Source: CAZNLL01 sp964573885 (lineage in GTDB: Bacteria > Desulfobacterota > DSM-4660 > Desulfatiglandales > Desulfatiglandaceae). From it: a stretch of DNA of 64,000 nt. The stretch covers positions 1 through 64,000 of the forward strand of contig CAZNLL010000001.1 in the NCBI GenBank assembly GCA_964573885.1. Reading direction: 5' to 3'. Positions 19,101-27,229 of the stretch are shown piece after piece. Positions within the stretch are counted from its first letter, which is position 1. Each line of letters opens with the position of its first letter. A program made the translations under genes and the position numbers. The notes below the pieces were generated by a model that made no database searches, had not been told where the DNA came from, and saw only the letters and a list, made by a program, of their open reading frames with translations.

Positions 19101-22100
19101 CTACGGTGCCAATCCGGTCCTCATCGACGCGGACAGGACGGGCATTGATATTAGCGTGGATGATCCGGTCAATGACGCGCCCGTGGGGGGTTATGACAAG
19201 GAAAATATCATTCCCGAGGAAGAAGTCCTTCGTTCCCCTTACGGCACGAACGGGGTGATCACCCTGAATCTCAAGTTCAAGGACACGGAGGCCGATGCCT
19301 GCACCCTTTCGGACTTCCAGTATGCCTTTGACGGGGGCAACACCTGGAGATCCCCGGTCAACGGGGATGCCTCCGAGGCCCTGGCCGGTGACTGGCCGGA
19401 TAACGGGGGAAACGGTTTCGTCTCGGCCCCGGACTGGTCAGGACCGGTGTATAAGGTCACCTTTGACACCAATCACCCGGATATCTTTGCCATGGGATAC
19501 CGAAAAACCGGGAGCGTGAAATGCCGCTTCAAGGTCCACGACCGCTTTCATGATTCCCCCTGGGTGTACACCCAGGCCTTTACCTCGGATAACGCCCTCC
19601 TGGCGTGGTGGAAATTCAATGAGGGAACGGGTAACACCGCCTTTGACGCCACGTGGAGCCATAATCCAGGCGCCATCACCGGGGCCTCCTGGACCCAGGA
19701 CCGGTTCGGCGAACCGGGCCGGGCCCTTTCATTTGATGGGACGGACGACCAGGTAAGGGTGCGCGACGGCCGGGCCCTGGATATCCTGAGGAACTTCACC
19801 ATTTCGGCGTGGATCAAACCGGCGGATGTGGATACGTGGAATTACCGGTTTATTGCGGGCAAGACCGGTCCCACCGGGGTGAGCTATGCCCTGATCCAGT
19901 ATGGCGAAGAGTTCAAGCTCTATGTCTCTTCCGATGGGACATGGTACGACGGGACCGTGATCTCCTCAAATGTCCTGACAGCGGGCGAGTGGCAGCTGGT
20001 GGCCGGGGTCTATGACGGAAAAGAACTGAGCCTATACCGCAACGGGGTCCTTGTGGAATCTGAGCCCTTTTCTCTCTCCCTTTACAGGGGGAGTGCACCC
20101 TTTGAGGTGGGAAGCGGGTTTATTAACGGCACGGCGGGGCATTACTTCAAGGGGGCCATAGATGACATCCGGCTCCACGGCCGGGCCTTGAGTGCCGAAG
20201 AGCTCAACCCGGCCATCGTCGACACGGACGGAGACGGCATGGACGATGCCTGGGAGATCGCCCACTTCGGGGATCTCTCCCATGACGGGACCGGGGACGG
20301 CGATTCGGACGGGCTCACAGACCTAAAGGAGTTCCAAAATCAGACCGATCCCAATGATGCGGATACGGACAAGGACGGTGTGAGCGACGGGGACGAAGTC
20401 ACCCAGGGCACGGACCCGATTAGTTCGGATACGGACGGGGACGGCTTGACCGACGGGGATGAATTGAATACCTATGGGACCGAACCCCTGAACAGGGACA
20501 CGGATAACGATGGGTTGAGCGACGGGGAAGAGGTCCTGACCTTCAACACCAACCCCCTGGAGCCCTATCATGACTGGGGCCAAACAGGGGTGGCGGATAC
20601 CTCCGTGGTCCAAAATATCCTCCAAATCACCCTTAATCCCTATGATGACATGGTTTCCTGCTGGGGGACCTATCCCTGGGGTCCGGCGGGCGAGTGGATC
20701 GCCTACCACGCGGAGATAGAGGGGGGTTCTTCCTCAGACAATGAGATCTGCATCATCCGGTCCGACGGGACGGACCGGACCCGGCTCACCTTTAACACGG
20801 TCTGTGACAGCCACCCCGGTTTTACGCCCGACGGCCAGCGTATTGTGTTTCAGCGAAGAAGCGATACCGGGTATGGCGAAATCTGGATCATGGACCGGGA
20901 CGGGGCCAACCCGGTCAACCTGACCCGGGCCCACGGCGGGCCTGTGTGGGAGGGCTGCTGTGAAAACAAGCCCGTGGTCAGCCCGGACGGGACCCGGATC
21001 GCCTTTCATACCTGCTACATGGACATCTGGGTCATGAATATCGACGGGTCAGATCCCAGGAAAATCTCGGGTAATATTGATGATTGTACCAAACACACCT
21101 GGAGCCCGGACGGTCGCTGGGTCCTCTTTAACGGCTGGGAACCCGATGGGGACGGGTGCAGGATTTTCAAGGCCAGGGCGGACGGATCGGGTGCGCTGGT
21201 CAAGCTCTCGGACGAGTCCCTTTCAGGCCAGTATTCAAACTGGTGTGAGAACTGGGCCTTCTGGAGCCCGGACAGCCTTTGGATCGCCTACCACGGCCGG
21301 TATTATGACGGAGTCACACATATTTATACCCTCGGCATCATGCGGCCCGACGGCACGGACAGGCAGATTCTGGTGGAGCAGAAAGAGGACCCTGAAGATG
21401 TGGATGACTGGGAAGGGGTGTGCGGCCCCAAGTCATGGAGTCCCGATTCCAGGTGGATCGCCTATAAGATGGACAACCGGGTGGACGCATCCTGCAATAT
21501 CTTTATCATCAATATCTATACGCACGAGGTGGTCCAGCTCACCAAGGAGTATGTAGACTACCGCCTGTGGTGGAGCCCGGACGGGTCAAAGATCCTTTTC
21601 CGCGATAGAGAGTATCCGCCGGAGGGTGGGTCCCGGGATAGTGTGTTTCCCAATAATCTCCAGGATGACCTGCTCGTGATCAATCTCATCCCCGACTTTT
21701 CCAAGGTGGACACGGACGGGGACGGTATGCCGGATACGTGGGAGACCTTCTTTTTCGGAGACCTGAGCCGGGACGGTACCGGGGATTTTGACGGGGACGG
21801 GCTCTCTGACTTTGAGGAATACCAGCTCACCCTGGATCCCACCAAGGAAGACACGGACGGCGACGGACTCAATGACGGCGATGAGATCAACACGTACGGC
21901 ACGGATCCCGGGGCGCCTGACACGGACGGGGACGGTTTGACCGACGGTGATGAATTGAATACCTATGGGACCGAACCCCTGAACAGGGACACGGATAACG
22001 ATGGGTTGAGCGACGGGGAAGAGGTCCTGACCTTCAACACCAACCCCCTGGAGCCCTATCATGACTGGGGCCAAACAGGGGTGGCGGATACCTCCGTGGT

Positions 22101-25100
22101 CCAAAATATCCTCCAAATCACCCTTAATCCCTATGATGACATGGTTTCCTGCTGGGGGACCTATCCCTGGGGTCCGGCGGGCGAGTGGATCGCCTACCAC
22201 GCGGAGATAGAGGGGGGTTCTTCCTCAGACAATGAGATCTGCATCATCCGGTCCGACGGGACGGACCGGACCCGGCTCACCTTTAACACGGTCTGTGACA
22301 GCCACCCCGGTTTTACGCCCGACGGCCAGCGTATTGTGTTTCAGCGAAGAAGCGATACCGGGTATGGCGAAATCTGGATCATGGACCGGGACGGGGCCAA
22401 CCCGGTCAACCTGACCCGGGCCCACGGCGGGCCTGTGTGGGAGGGCTGCTGTGAAAACAAGCCCGTGGTCAGCCCGGACGGGACCCGGATCGCCTTTCAC
22501 ACCTGCTATATGGACATCTGGGTCATGAATATCGACGGATCAGATCCCAGGAGGGTATCGGGCAATCTCTACGAATGCACCAAACATACCTGGAGCCCGG
22601 ACGGGCGGTGGGTTCTCTTTAACGGGTGGGAACCCAACGGGGATGGATGCCGGATTTTCAAGACCAAGGCGGACGGATCAGGCGTGCCGGTCAAGCTTTC
22701 GGACGAATCCCTTTCAAGCCAGTTTGAAAGTTGGTGTGAGAACTGGGGCTTCTGGAGCCCGGACGGCCTGTGGATCGCCTACCACGGCCGGTATTATGAC
22801 GGGGTGACGAATTACTATACCTTGAGCATTATGCGGCCCGACGGGACAGACAGACAGATCCTGGTAGAGCAGAGTGCGGGGGAAGTCCTGGCAGAGCAGG
22901 ACTCTGTCACGGGTTATACGTGGGAAAATGTGTGCGGCCCCAAGTCCTGGAGCCCGGACTCCAGGTGGATCACCTTTAAAATGGAAAACGTGGACGGGTC
23001 CATAAATATCTTTATCATCAACATCTATACTTTCGAGACGGTTCAGCTCACCAAGGACTATCAGGACTACCGCCTGTGGTGGAGCCCGGACGGGTCAAAG
23101 ATCCTTTTCCGCGACCGGTCCTCTTTCAGCCGGGATAGTGTGTTTCCCAATAATCTCCAGGATGATCTGCTCGTGGTCAATCTCATCCCTGACTTTTCCC
23201 AGGTGGATACCGACGGAGACGGTATGCCGGATACCTGGGAGATCTTCTTTTTCGGGGACCTGAGCCGGGACGGTACCGGCGATTTTGACGGCGACGGGCT
23301 GTCCGATTTGGAGGAATACCTGGGCACCACGGATCCCACAAAACAAGACACGGACGAAGACGGCCTCAATGACGGCGACGAGGTCCACACGTACGGCACG
23401 GATCCCCTGGAACCTGACACGGACGGGGACGGCCTGAATGACGGGGATGAAGTGAACACGTACGGCACCGATCCCCTGGACCGTGACACGGACGGTGACA
23501 GTCTCCCCGACGGGTATGAGCCGGCCGTGGGGCTTGATCCCCTGGATCCCGCCGATGTATTCAGCCAGCAGATCCTGTATGCGGCGGACCGGGTGAGCAA
23601 CCTCCACGTGGTGGATCACCACACGGGCAAGGCCTACCTGGTCGGGCCCCTGGGCACCGGCTATGTGAGTTCCATGTCCTTTAATCCCCTCACAGGGGGT
23701 CTCTTCGCAGGCATTGGGAACCGCGGCAATGCGGGGTGTGTGTACACCGTGGATCCTCTGACGGGACAGGCCACCCTGGTGGGGTGTGACTATGTGGACT
23801 CGGGCTACGCCATCGCAGGCATGGATTTCCGCTCAGACGGGGTCCTCTTCGGGTATTACGAGGCCGGGGACGGCCTGGCCACCATTGATCCCCTCACAGG
23901 GGCCGCCACATTTCTGGGATATAGCGGGCTTGATTGCTGTGGTAACGGGATCGACTTTGACCCCGATGATGTCCTCTTTCATGCCAATGAAGACGGGCTT
24001 TCCACCCTGGATCAGATCACCGGGGTGGGAACCTTCTTAACCCCCTTCAATTACATCGGGTTCCCGGCCCTGAATGATCCGGTATTCAACGCCCTCTCCT
24101 TTGACCAGAACGGGATCCTTTACGGGACCCTCCATGACGGGGGCCAGGGATCGGGGGCCTCGGGTCCCACCTACCTGGCCACCATTGACACGGCCACCGG
24201 GGATGCCACCCTTGTGGGGGAGACCAAGTTCGACCTCTCCGCCCTGGCCTGGAGCAACTGGATTGATTCAGACGGGGACGGCATGCCGGATGTCTGGGAA
24301 AAACGCTACTTCGGTGATCTTTCCCATGACGGCACCGGCGATACAGACTCAGACGGGCTCACGGACCTGGAGGAATTCCATAAAAGAACGGATCCCACGG
24401 AGCCTGATACGGACGGGGACGGGTATTATGACGGAGAAGAGGTCCGTCTGGGGAGCGACCCCGCCGATGCCTCCAGTTATCCCGTGTACAATGCGGGCAC
24501 CTACTGGGCGAGTATAGACACGGGCGACGACATCCTGGGTGAGGGTACCCAGGCCAGCCCGTGGAAGACCCTTCACCATACCCTGAAGCGGGTGAACCAG
24601 GGGGAATCGGGCCCCTACGAGGTCCATGTGGAATCCGGAACCTACAGTGCGGCAAAGGGCGAGCAGTTCCCCTTGGTCATTACCCAGCCCAACGTAACCC
24701 TCCTGGGAGTCAAGGAGAGCCCCGCGGTATTAACAAACCTGGCGGAAGCCGTTTGGGATTTGGGTGTAAGTATTAACGCCTCCAACGTGCACCTGAGAGA
24801 CCTGGAGATAACGGGTTTTCTCTGCGGGGTTTATATTGCTCAAGGCACTGGTAGCGGGATTGCCCGGTGCCGGCTGGATCAAAACAGTGAATACGGAATC
24901 TACATGACCGCGGGGACCGGAGGCAACGCCATTCAGGGGTGTGAGGTCTCCCGGACCGGGATGGTCGGAATTTCCATAGAAGGAAGCCATGGAAATCAGA
25001 TCACCGGGTCGACCATTTACAATAACGGCTCGCCCGAGATCCGGGGAGTGGGCCTGGAGATCATTTGCGGGGCCGATAACAACCTGGTTTCAGAGAACGA

Positions 25101-27165
25101 GATTTACTGGTCCGGGGACCCTGACCATCCCCAGATGACAGGCATTTCCCTTTACCAGGCCGGGTCCGGAACCCAGGTGGCCCAAAATACCATCCGTAAC
25201 CACAGTGGCCCGGATTCTGACGGGATCCATGTGGAAGGGTGGAACCCGGTCATTGAAGGGAACACCCTTTTTGACAATACCTTCGGGATCTCGGTGGTGG
25301 GTTATGGGGACGAGACGGCCTCCCCCTTTATTGTCAATAACCTCATCTATGAGAAGACCCCCGGGGTGGTGGCCTATGCAATGATTATAGGCAGCTATGA
25401 CGTAAGCGTGGTGAATCCCAAGGTCTATCACAACACTATGGACGGGGGGGCCTATGAAGGCGTAGCCGTGGAAGTTTACGGGAGCCAGGCCCCGACCCCG
25501 AGTCCGGAGATCAAGTACAATATCATCACCAACTTTGACCAGTACGGGATTGGGAACAGCGGCGGAAACCCCGACATAGACTACAACGATGTCTGGAACA
25601 ACGCCGGCGGCAACTATTCCGGGTGTTCCGCCGGCCCCAACGACCTCTCTCAGGATCCCTTGTTTTCGGAAGGGGGGGGATATTCCCTTCAGCCCGGATC
25701 CCCCTGTATCGACGTCATTCCGGCGCCGGAAACCACCATTGACCCCGTGGGCGTGGATATTTTGGGCTATGCCCGGCCCAAGGGTCTGGGATTTGACATG
25801 GGGGCCTATGAGTACGTAGCACCGGTCACCTACGACTATACCCTCCCCGGGGGCACCGGCCAGGTCACGGACTACAGGCTTTTCACCGTGCCCGTGGACC
25901 TGGGGACCGGCGCGGATCTCCTGGCCGCCATGGAGGCCCAACTGGGCCCCTACAATCCCTCCCTGTGGCGGGTATTCGGGTGGAACGGTGTGGACTATGT
26001 GGAGATCAATGACCCGGCCTTTGCCTCTTTTCCGGTGGGGCCGGGGGATGCCTTTTGGATCATCAGCCTGGATCCCTCCGCACTTCCCTTTGAGGGCTTT
26101 CCCTGTCCGGAAAGACGCCTCTTTAAGAAACATCTGGGCCTGGAATGGAGCCTTTTCAGCCTGCCCTGGCCCGGGACGGACCTGGCCTTGGGAAATATAG
26201 CGGTCACCGATGGGGCAAGGACCTATTGGATCACGAGTCCCCAGAACCCCTTCACAGACCTCTGTATCTGGTCGTATACCGGAGAGGGACCCTATGACGG
26301 TTATGTCAAGCTGGAATCCCCCGGAGACCTGGTAAAGGCGGGGATAGGCTACTGGATCAAGGTGACCGTTCCTTTCGCAGTGGATCTCCTCATCCCCCCC
26401 GACAACCCCCAGGTCCTCGTGGACACCACCGTAACCGTTCCCGGGGGCGGCGGCTCTGCAAATGTCCCGTTAAACGGCCAATCAGGAGAGGTGATCCATG
26501 TGGCCCTGACCGCCTCTTCAGCCCTGTGCCCTTATGGGTATCTCGAATTTCCTGATGGGGACGGCAAGTACTGGCCCTTGAATGATACCTGCCAGGGAGG
26601 GCTCAATTCAGCCTCCCTGCGACTCTCCCAGACCGGGGCCTACACCCTGACCGTTTTTGACGGCAATAATGTGGGCGGAAATGTGGATGTTCATATTACA
26701 AGCGGTTATATTCAGGCCGAAATCAAAGGAGCAGCGCCGGCAATAGAGACGGTCCGGGAGACTGAGGAAACGCCTCCGCCCCCTCCGGGTAAAATCGGCG
26801 GGGGTGGGGCCTCGGCAGGAGGCGGGGGCGGATGTTTCATTGCCACGGCCGCCTACGGCTCCTTGCTCCATCCACATGTCAAGCTTTTGCGGGACTTCCG
26901 GGATGCCTACCTCATGACCACCGAGGCGGGAAGGGACCTGGTGGGCCTCTATTACCGCACCAGTCCGCCCCTGGCCGAATGGATCGCCCAAAAGGCCCCG
27001 CTGAAATACATGACCCGAATGCTCCTGATCCCGGCCGTGGGATACAGCGCCTTCATGCTCTATACAGGCACAGGCCTGAAGATCCTTATCTTGCTGACCC
27101 TGGTGGCGGCCTTGGCAGGGATGGTAGGGCGGCGGGCCTTTCGGACCCCCAAGGTGAGGGGTTAG
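13177..27165 (+). CDS. Giant modular secreted protein (4662 aa) with CFI-box C-terminus
   Basis: A strong ribosome-binding site (AAGGAGACGG) precedes the ATG, and a signal peptide covers residues 1-25. Visible modules in order: alpha-helical N-region (about 27-340); CBM9/DOMON-like domain (about 509-668); several FN3-like units ending in VPxGxLxPxTxYxW (about 880-985, 1090-1198, 1470-1590, 1690-1790); carboxypeptidase-regulatory-like units (about 1200-1300 and 1795-1985); LamG-type lectin domain (about 2138-2345); five calcium-binding thrombospondin-3-like DxDGDG modules (near 1302, 2348, 2843, 3342, 3695); two PD40/TolB-like propellers (about 2465-2842 and 2962-3341); a DUF4394-like propeller (about 3467-3692); a right-handed beta-helix (about 3782-4212). 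The end has Cys4553 in CFIATAAYG, two hydrophobic segments and a basic tail, a layout called CFI-box-CTERM, presumed to be a sorting or anchoring signal. It is probably a surface protein for adhesion or binding; no catalytic site is evident. Confidence 0.9.
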   Translation: MRIFRLILPIGLFLTLLCPLNAGATSLEGFINQGENALFSERVEGMLEAHSLFREAQAAYPGDPVVNAYLAFTRLIHFVLGVDPSCLPELMALFGIHWRGDELENLDLDLPLNGQDDLILPDTAPTGESLRSFAAGPLLTAVNASIANLDVTVAGWTDADKHVISRYKLKNGDKDIEFDYGDIFLFRSGLKAMKALILTTTAYDLDISLREVIALANAGLFNLKELFDRYPDFLRLLPTATTDGNGAALLLDARTALLEGIEDYLAASEKIRNDTNLEPGAEELISIEPCELREEEWFRINLTKLRDALINGTTFEDVDEEPTWILTDDATGRRLELHFRTHMSEGHYQGLDGCDFISCGGRIECVIIDGGQISFDLESTDPGKWATATFTGTYAPLAGQITDGTYDGVDQNGSFSGTFTAARTAVNQRTTTINPNPFFGNTSGPYDLRDFLPQFNPLGGPVPDSVGYGLNPATPDATLGGILPDYTQGDWDLEAEPFGTVNIPVVASGAITVDGDMSDWSGLGISPVYTDVSGNNKPDFQGTDIKALSLAKDDQFLYLAMELHDGPPSQEVMYWVTARQQYDDRQTVGDRGAWAGWDSTNGWKGQTGKWQGASWQGSGSYPGNGAPGADVMEWKVPLDELGILSGRFIRLWTQREPYRPSEDHPTGLHIMPLTTITGTFTIPDYDSSKDGPVYIGVYRFDGTYMTDKEHRLSSTIIFHDDFINGMTYTLNKVAVGEEVFVAARWDADFNGVLTPGDYTAFTAVFTTTQAGHVVDLALGDEHPLFPAPAFKNTGVFSRRYEDGRPSNVLLWAFIAGPSPDDATLTVEGPGGTFELEPTLFFRQAGLLYSASASSLPDGDYVFHAKDSLGREAQLTYPYHYNGGLPFVLGSSLEPGDQAYTDSTTPTLHWSAPESGLFYKVYVQDSEGKAIWYVSPYMTSTSVTVPSGLLQPDTAYYWWVRVFDSDTHPMNCTQSNVLSFFTGPKQTASISTAILGTLPPAGERTGYYNWCGAKIPGVAPWDISLFQLKDPGGGILFEGRQSDPRLYTSPYQFNTVYKPDSPLPAGDYTLRVEDSSATLASKTIPYVYTGMEAVAKESMSPPKNYYFNPLSPTFSWNAVSDPETYYSLRIYDPVNKIPVWSSTPSQDTSVTVPEGVLMPGGTYLWTVYTYDWDPATETFNNFNFVNVEGNKVLWRFTVPNVSISGTVGDIAGPIPGIEVRALTGEPCGGYTVVASTLTNGDGAYAFLDLPPGTYYLKALHDGAGYLDAWWNASHGSQSCGHAQAVVLEAGGSEGGKDFLLAYDSDSDGMGDQWELYYFGDLSHDGTGDGDGDGLTDLEEFENDTDPTNPDTDGDGLSDGHEVNTSHTDPLSSQPFVVAMTVNTTSNQSFGSATLFQAVFRNTPYWEVQSLTVDGPDAFHYAFQDIDIADYKTNLHYKQVHPGALTNGTYTFTLTTQGGGVHTFDTTLSRHNMPLVDVGAVVITNQDGNPGQVVAAENAKAGTTEPVFEWQPVDTSYPVYYSLMIDEYATGTRVYNSPRSTDTTCTVPAGILMPHTRYTWSVSVNDAQESASLRNLSYNWRFFTTDAPADPLQIDMAAVWGRNTPEGEETTAYCFVSGLSASDLKRLWVEGPSGFSYDFNRGDGVVFYGFRSLVSHAFDASLPDGSYTFYVEDKDGKTASSTADFSRLETPLDCPSLVNPGHKVPLRTLTPTFKWQPIPDPGFPVYYRVKVVDLYTRHIAWWSDWADVTQVTVPADVLSWNANYSWYVEVSDGTGSGTVTNYARSASRLFYTRYGEAADVAGTVTGGEVAVAGKVYVVALDGPWPGGGVLAMDVLDGPGAYVLKDLPVGGDVYIYARWDVDNSTSRSVGDWAGAYGGNSLVIQSGGHTGIDFAMSGQIPAVTVSGTVTCPDYTAGEIMIGAYDGPDPAAAHCLGRVTLAGPGPYTLGNLPKNMYVWVGALWDADGSGGANSGDYSGGYGANPVLIDADRTGIDISVDDPVNDAPVGGYDKENIIPEEEVLRSPYGTNGVITLNLKFKDTEADACTLSDFQYAFDGGNTWRSPVNGDASEALAGDWPDNGGNGFVSAPDWSGPVYKVTFDTNHPDIFAMGYRKTGSVKCRFKVHDRFHDSPWVYTQAFTSDNALLAWWKFNEGTGNTAFDATWSHNPGAITGASWTQDRFGEPGRALSFDGTDDQVRVRDGRALDILRNFTISAWIKPADVDTWNYRFIAGKTGPTGVSYALIQYGEEFKLYVSSDGTWYDGTVISSNVLTAGEWQLVAGVYDGKELSLYRNGVLVESEPFSLSLYRGSAPFEVGSGFINGTAGHYFKGAIDDIRLHGRALSAEELNPAIVDTDGDGMDDAWEIAHFGDLSHDGTGDGDSDGLTDLKEFQNQTDPNDADTDKDGVSDGDEVTQGTDPISSDTDGDGLTDGDELNTYGTEPLNRDTDNDGLSDGEEVLTFNTNPLEPYHDWGQTGVADTSVVQNILQITLNPYDDMVSCWGTYPWGPAGEWIAYHAEIEGGSSSDNEICIIRSDGTDRTRLTFNTVCDSHPGFTPDGQRIVFQRRSDTGYGEIWIMDRDGANPVNLTRAHGGPVWEGCCENKPVVSPDGTRIAFHTCYMDIWVMNIDGSDPRKISGNIDDCTKHTWSPDGRWVLFNGWEPDGDGCRIFKARADGSGALVKLSDESLSGQYSNWCENWAFWSPDSLWIAYHGRYYDGVTHIYTLGIMRPDGTDRQILVEQKEDPEDVDDWEGVCGPKSWSPDSRWIAYKMDNRVDASCNIFIINIYTHEVVQLTKEYVDYRLWWSPDGSKILFRDREYPPEGGSRDSVFPNNLQDDLLVINLIPDFSKVDTDGDGMPDTWETFFFGDLSRDGTGDFDGDGLSDFEEYQLTLDPTKEDTDGDGLNDGDEINTYGTDPGAPDTDGDGLTDGDELNTYGTEPLNRDTDNDGLSDGEEVLTFNTNPLEPYHDWGQTGVADTSVVQNILQITLNPYDDMVSCWGTYPWGPAGEWIAYHAEIEGGSSSDNEICIIRSDGTDRTRLTFNTVCDSHPGFTPDGQRIVFQRRSDTGYGEIWIMDRDGANPVNLTRAHGGPVWEGCCENKPVVSPDGTRIAFHTCYMDIWVMNIDGSDPRRVSGNLYECTKHTWSPDGRWVLFNGWEPNGDGCRIFKTKADGSGVPVKLSDESLSSQFESWCENWGFWSPDGLWIAYHGRYYDGVTNYYTLSIMRPDGTDRQILVEQSAGEVLAEQDSVTGYTWENVCGPKSWSPDSRWITFKMENVDGSINIFIINIYTFETVQLTKDYQDYRLWWSPDGSKILFRDRSSFSRDSVFPNNLQDDLLVVNLIPDFSQVDTDGDGMPDTWEIFFFGDLSRDGTGDFDGDGLSDLEEYLGTTDPTKQDTDEDGLNDGDEVHTYGTDPLEPDTDGDGLNDGDEVNTYGTDPLDRDTDGDSLPDGYEPAVGLDPLDPADVFSQQILYAADRVSNLHVVDHHTGKAYLVGPLGTGYVSSMSFNPLTGGLFAGIGNRGNAGCVYTVDPLTGQATLVGCDYVDSGYAIAGMDFRSDGVLFGYYEAGDGLATIDPLTGAATFLGYSGLDCCGNGIDFDPDDVLFHANEDGLSTLDQITGVGTFLTPFNYIGFPALNDPVFNALSFDQNGILYGTLHDGGQGSGASGPTYLATIDTATGDATLVGETKFDLSALAWSNWIDSDGDGMPDVWEKRYFGDLSHDGTGDTDSDGLTDLEEFHKRTDPTEPDTDGDGYYDGEEVRLGSDPADASSYPVYNAGTYWASIDTGDDILGEGTQASPWKTLHHTLKRVNQGESGPYEVHVESGTYSAAKGEQFPLVITQPNVTLLGVKESPAVLTNLAEAVWDLGVSINASNVHLRDLEITGFLCGVYIAQGTGSGIARCRLDQNSEYGIYMTAGTGGNAIQGCEVSRTGMVGISIEGSHGNQITGSTIYNNGSPEIRGVGLEIICGADNNLVSENEIYWSGDPDHPQMTGISLYQAGSGTQVAQNTIRNHSGPDSDGIHVEGWNPVIEGNTLFDNTFGISVVGYGDETASPFIVNNLIYEKTPGVVAYAMIIGSYDVSVVNPKVYHNTMDGGAYEGVAVEVYGSQAPTPSPEIKYNIITNFDQYGIGNSGGNPDIDYNDVWNNAGGNYSGCSAGPNDLSQDPLFSEGGGYSLQPGSPCIDVIPAPETTIDPVGVDILGYARPKGLGFDMGAYEYVAPVTYDYTLPGGTGQVTDYRLFTVPVDLGTGADLLAAMEAQLGPYNPSLWRVFGWNGVDYVEINDPAFASFPVGPGDAFWIISLDPSALPFEGFPCPERRLFKKHLGLEWSLFSLPWPGTDLALGNIAVTDGARTYWITSPQNPFTDLCIWSYTGEGPYDGYVKLESPGDLVKAGIGYWIKVTVPFAVDLLIPPDNPQVLVDTTVTVPGGGGSANVPLNGQSGEVIHVALTASSALCPYGYLEFPDGDGKYWPLNDTCQGGLNSASLRLSQTGAYTLTVFDGNNVGGNVDVHITSGYIQAEIKGAAPAIETVRETEETPPPPPGKIGGGGASAGGGGGCFIATAAYGSLLHPHVKLLRDFRDAYLMTTEAGRDLVGLYYRTSPPLAEWIAQKAPLKYMTRMLLIPAVGYSAFMLYTGTGLKILILLTLVAALAGMVGRRAFRTPKVRG
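20458..21008 (+). repeat. First copy of a 551-bp perfect intragenic repeat
   Basis: By line-by-line comparison this stretch is identical to 21949-22499 (offset 1491 bases). It encodes the end of a thrombospondin-3-like module and the first half of a PD40 propeller. Beyond 21008 the copies continue as related but diverged sequence. Confidence 0.93.
21949..22499 (+). repeat. Second copy of the 551-bp perfect intragenic repeat
   Basis: Identical to 20458-21008. The whole duplicated unit is about 1.49 kb (thrombospondin-3-like module plus propeller); the remainder of the unit has visible substitutions and small length differences. Confidence 0.93.
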
Positions 27166-27166
27166 A

Positions 27167-27209
27167 CAAAAAGACCTCCCGGGGATCTTAAGAGGTCCCC
27201 GGGAGGTCT
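27167..27209 (-). terminator. Hairpin terminator between convergent giant gene and bam-type operon
   Basis: A perfect 14-bp stem (27172-27185 pairing with 27196-27209, sequence AGACCTCCCGGGGA) encloses a 10-base loop. On the minus strand the stem is followed by five U residues (27167-27171), so it is a standard intrinsic terminator for the minus-strand operon; the plus-strand side lacks a U-tract but may still pause or protect the giant transcript. Confidence 0.85.
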
Positions 27210-27229
27210 GGACTTGTAAGTTAAAAGGT

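Noticed and set aside
20734..22500. Two identical 91-residue minus-strand open frames inside the giant gene
   Set aside because: They are shadows of the perfectly repeated 551-bp segment, not duplicated genes.
25090..26133. 347-codon minus-strand open frame within the giant gene
   Set aside because: It is rich in Gly, Pro and Val without hydrophobic core pattern, and the plus strand encodes a beta-helix and following domain.
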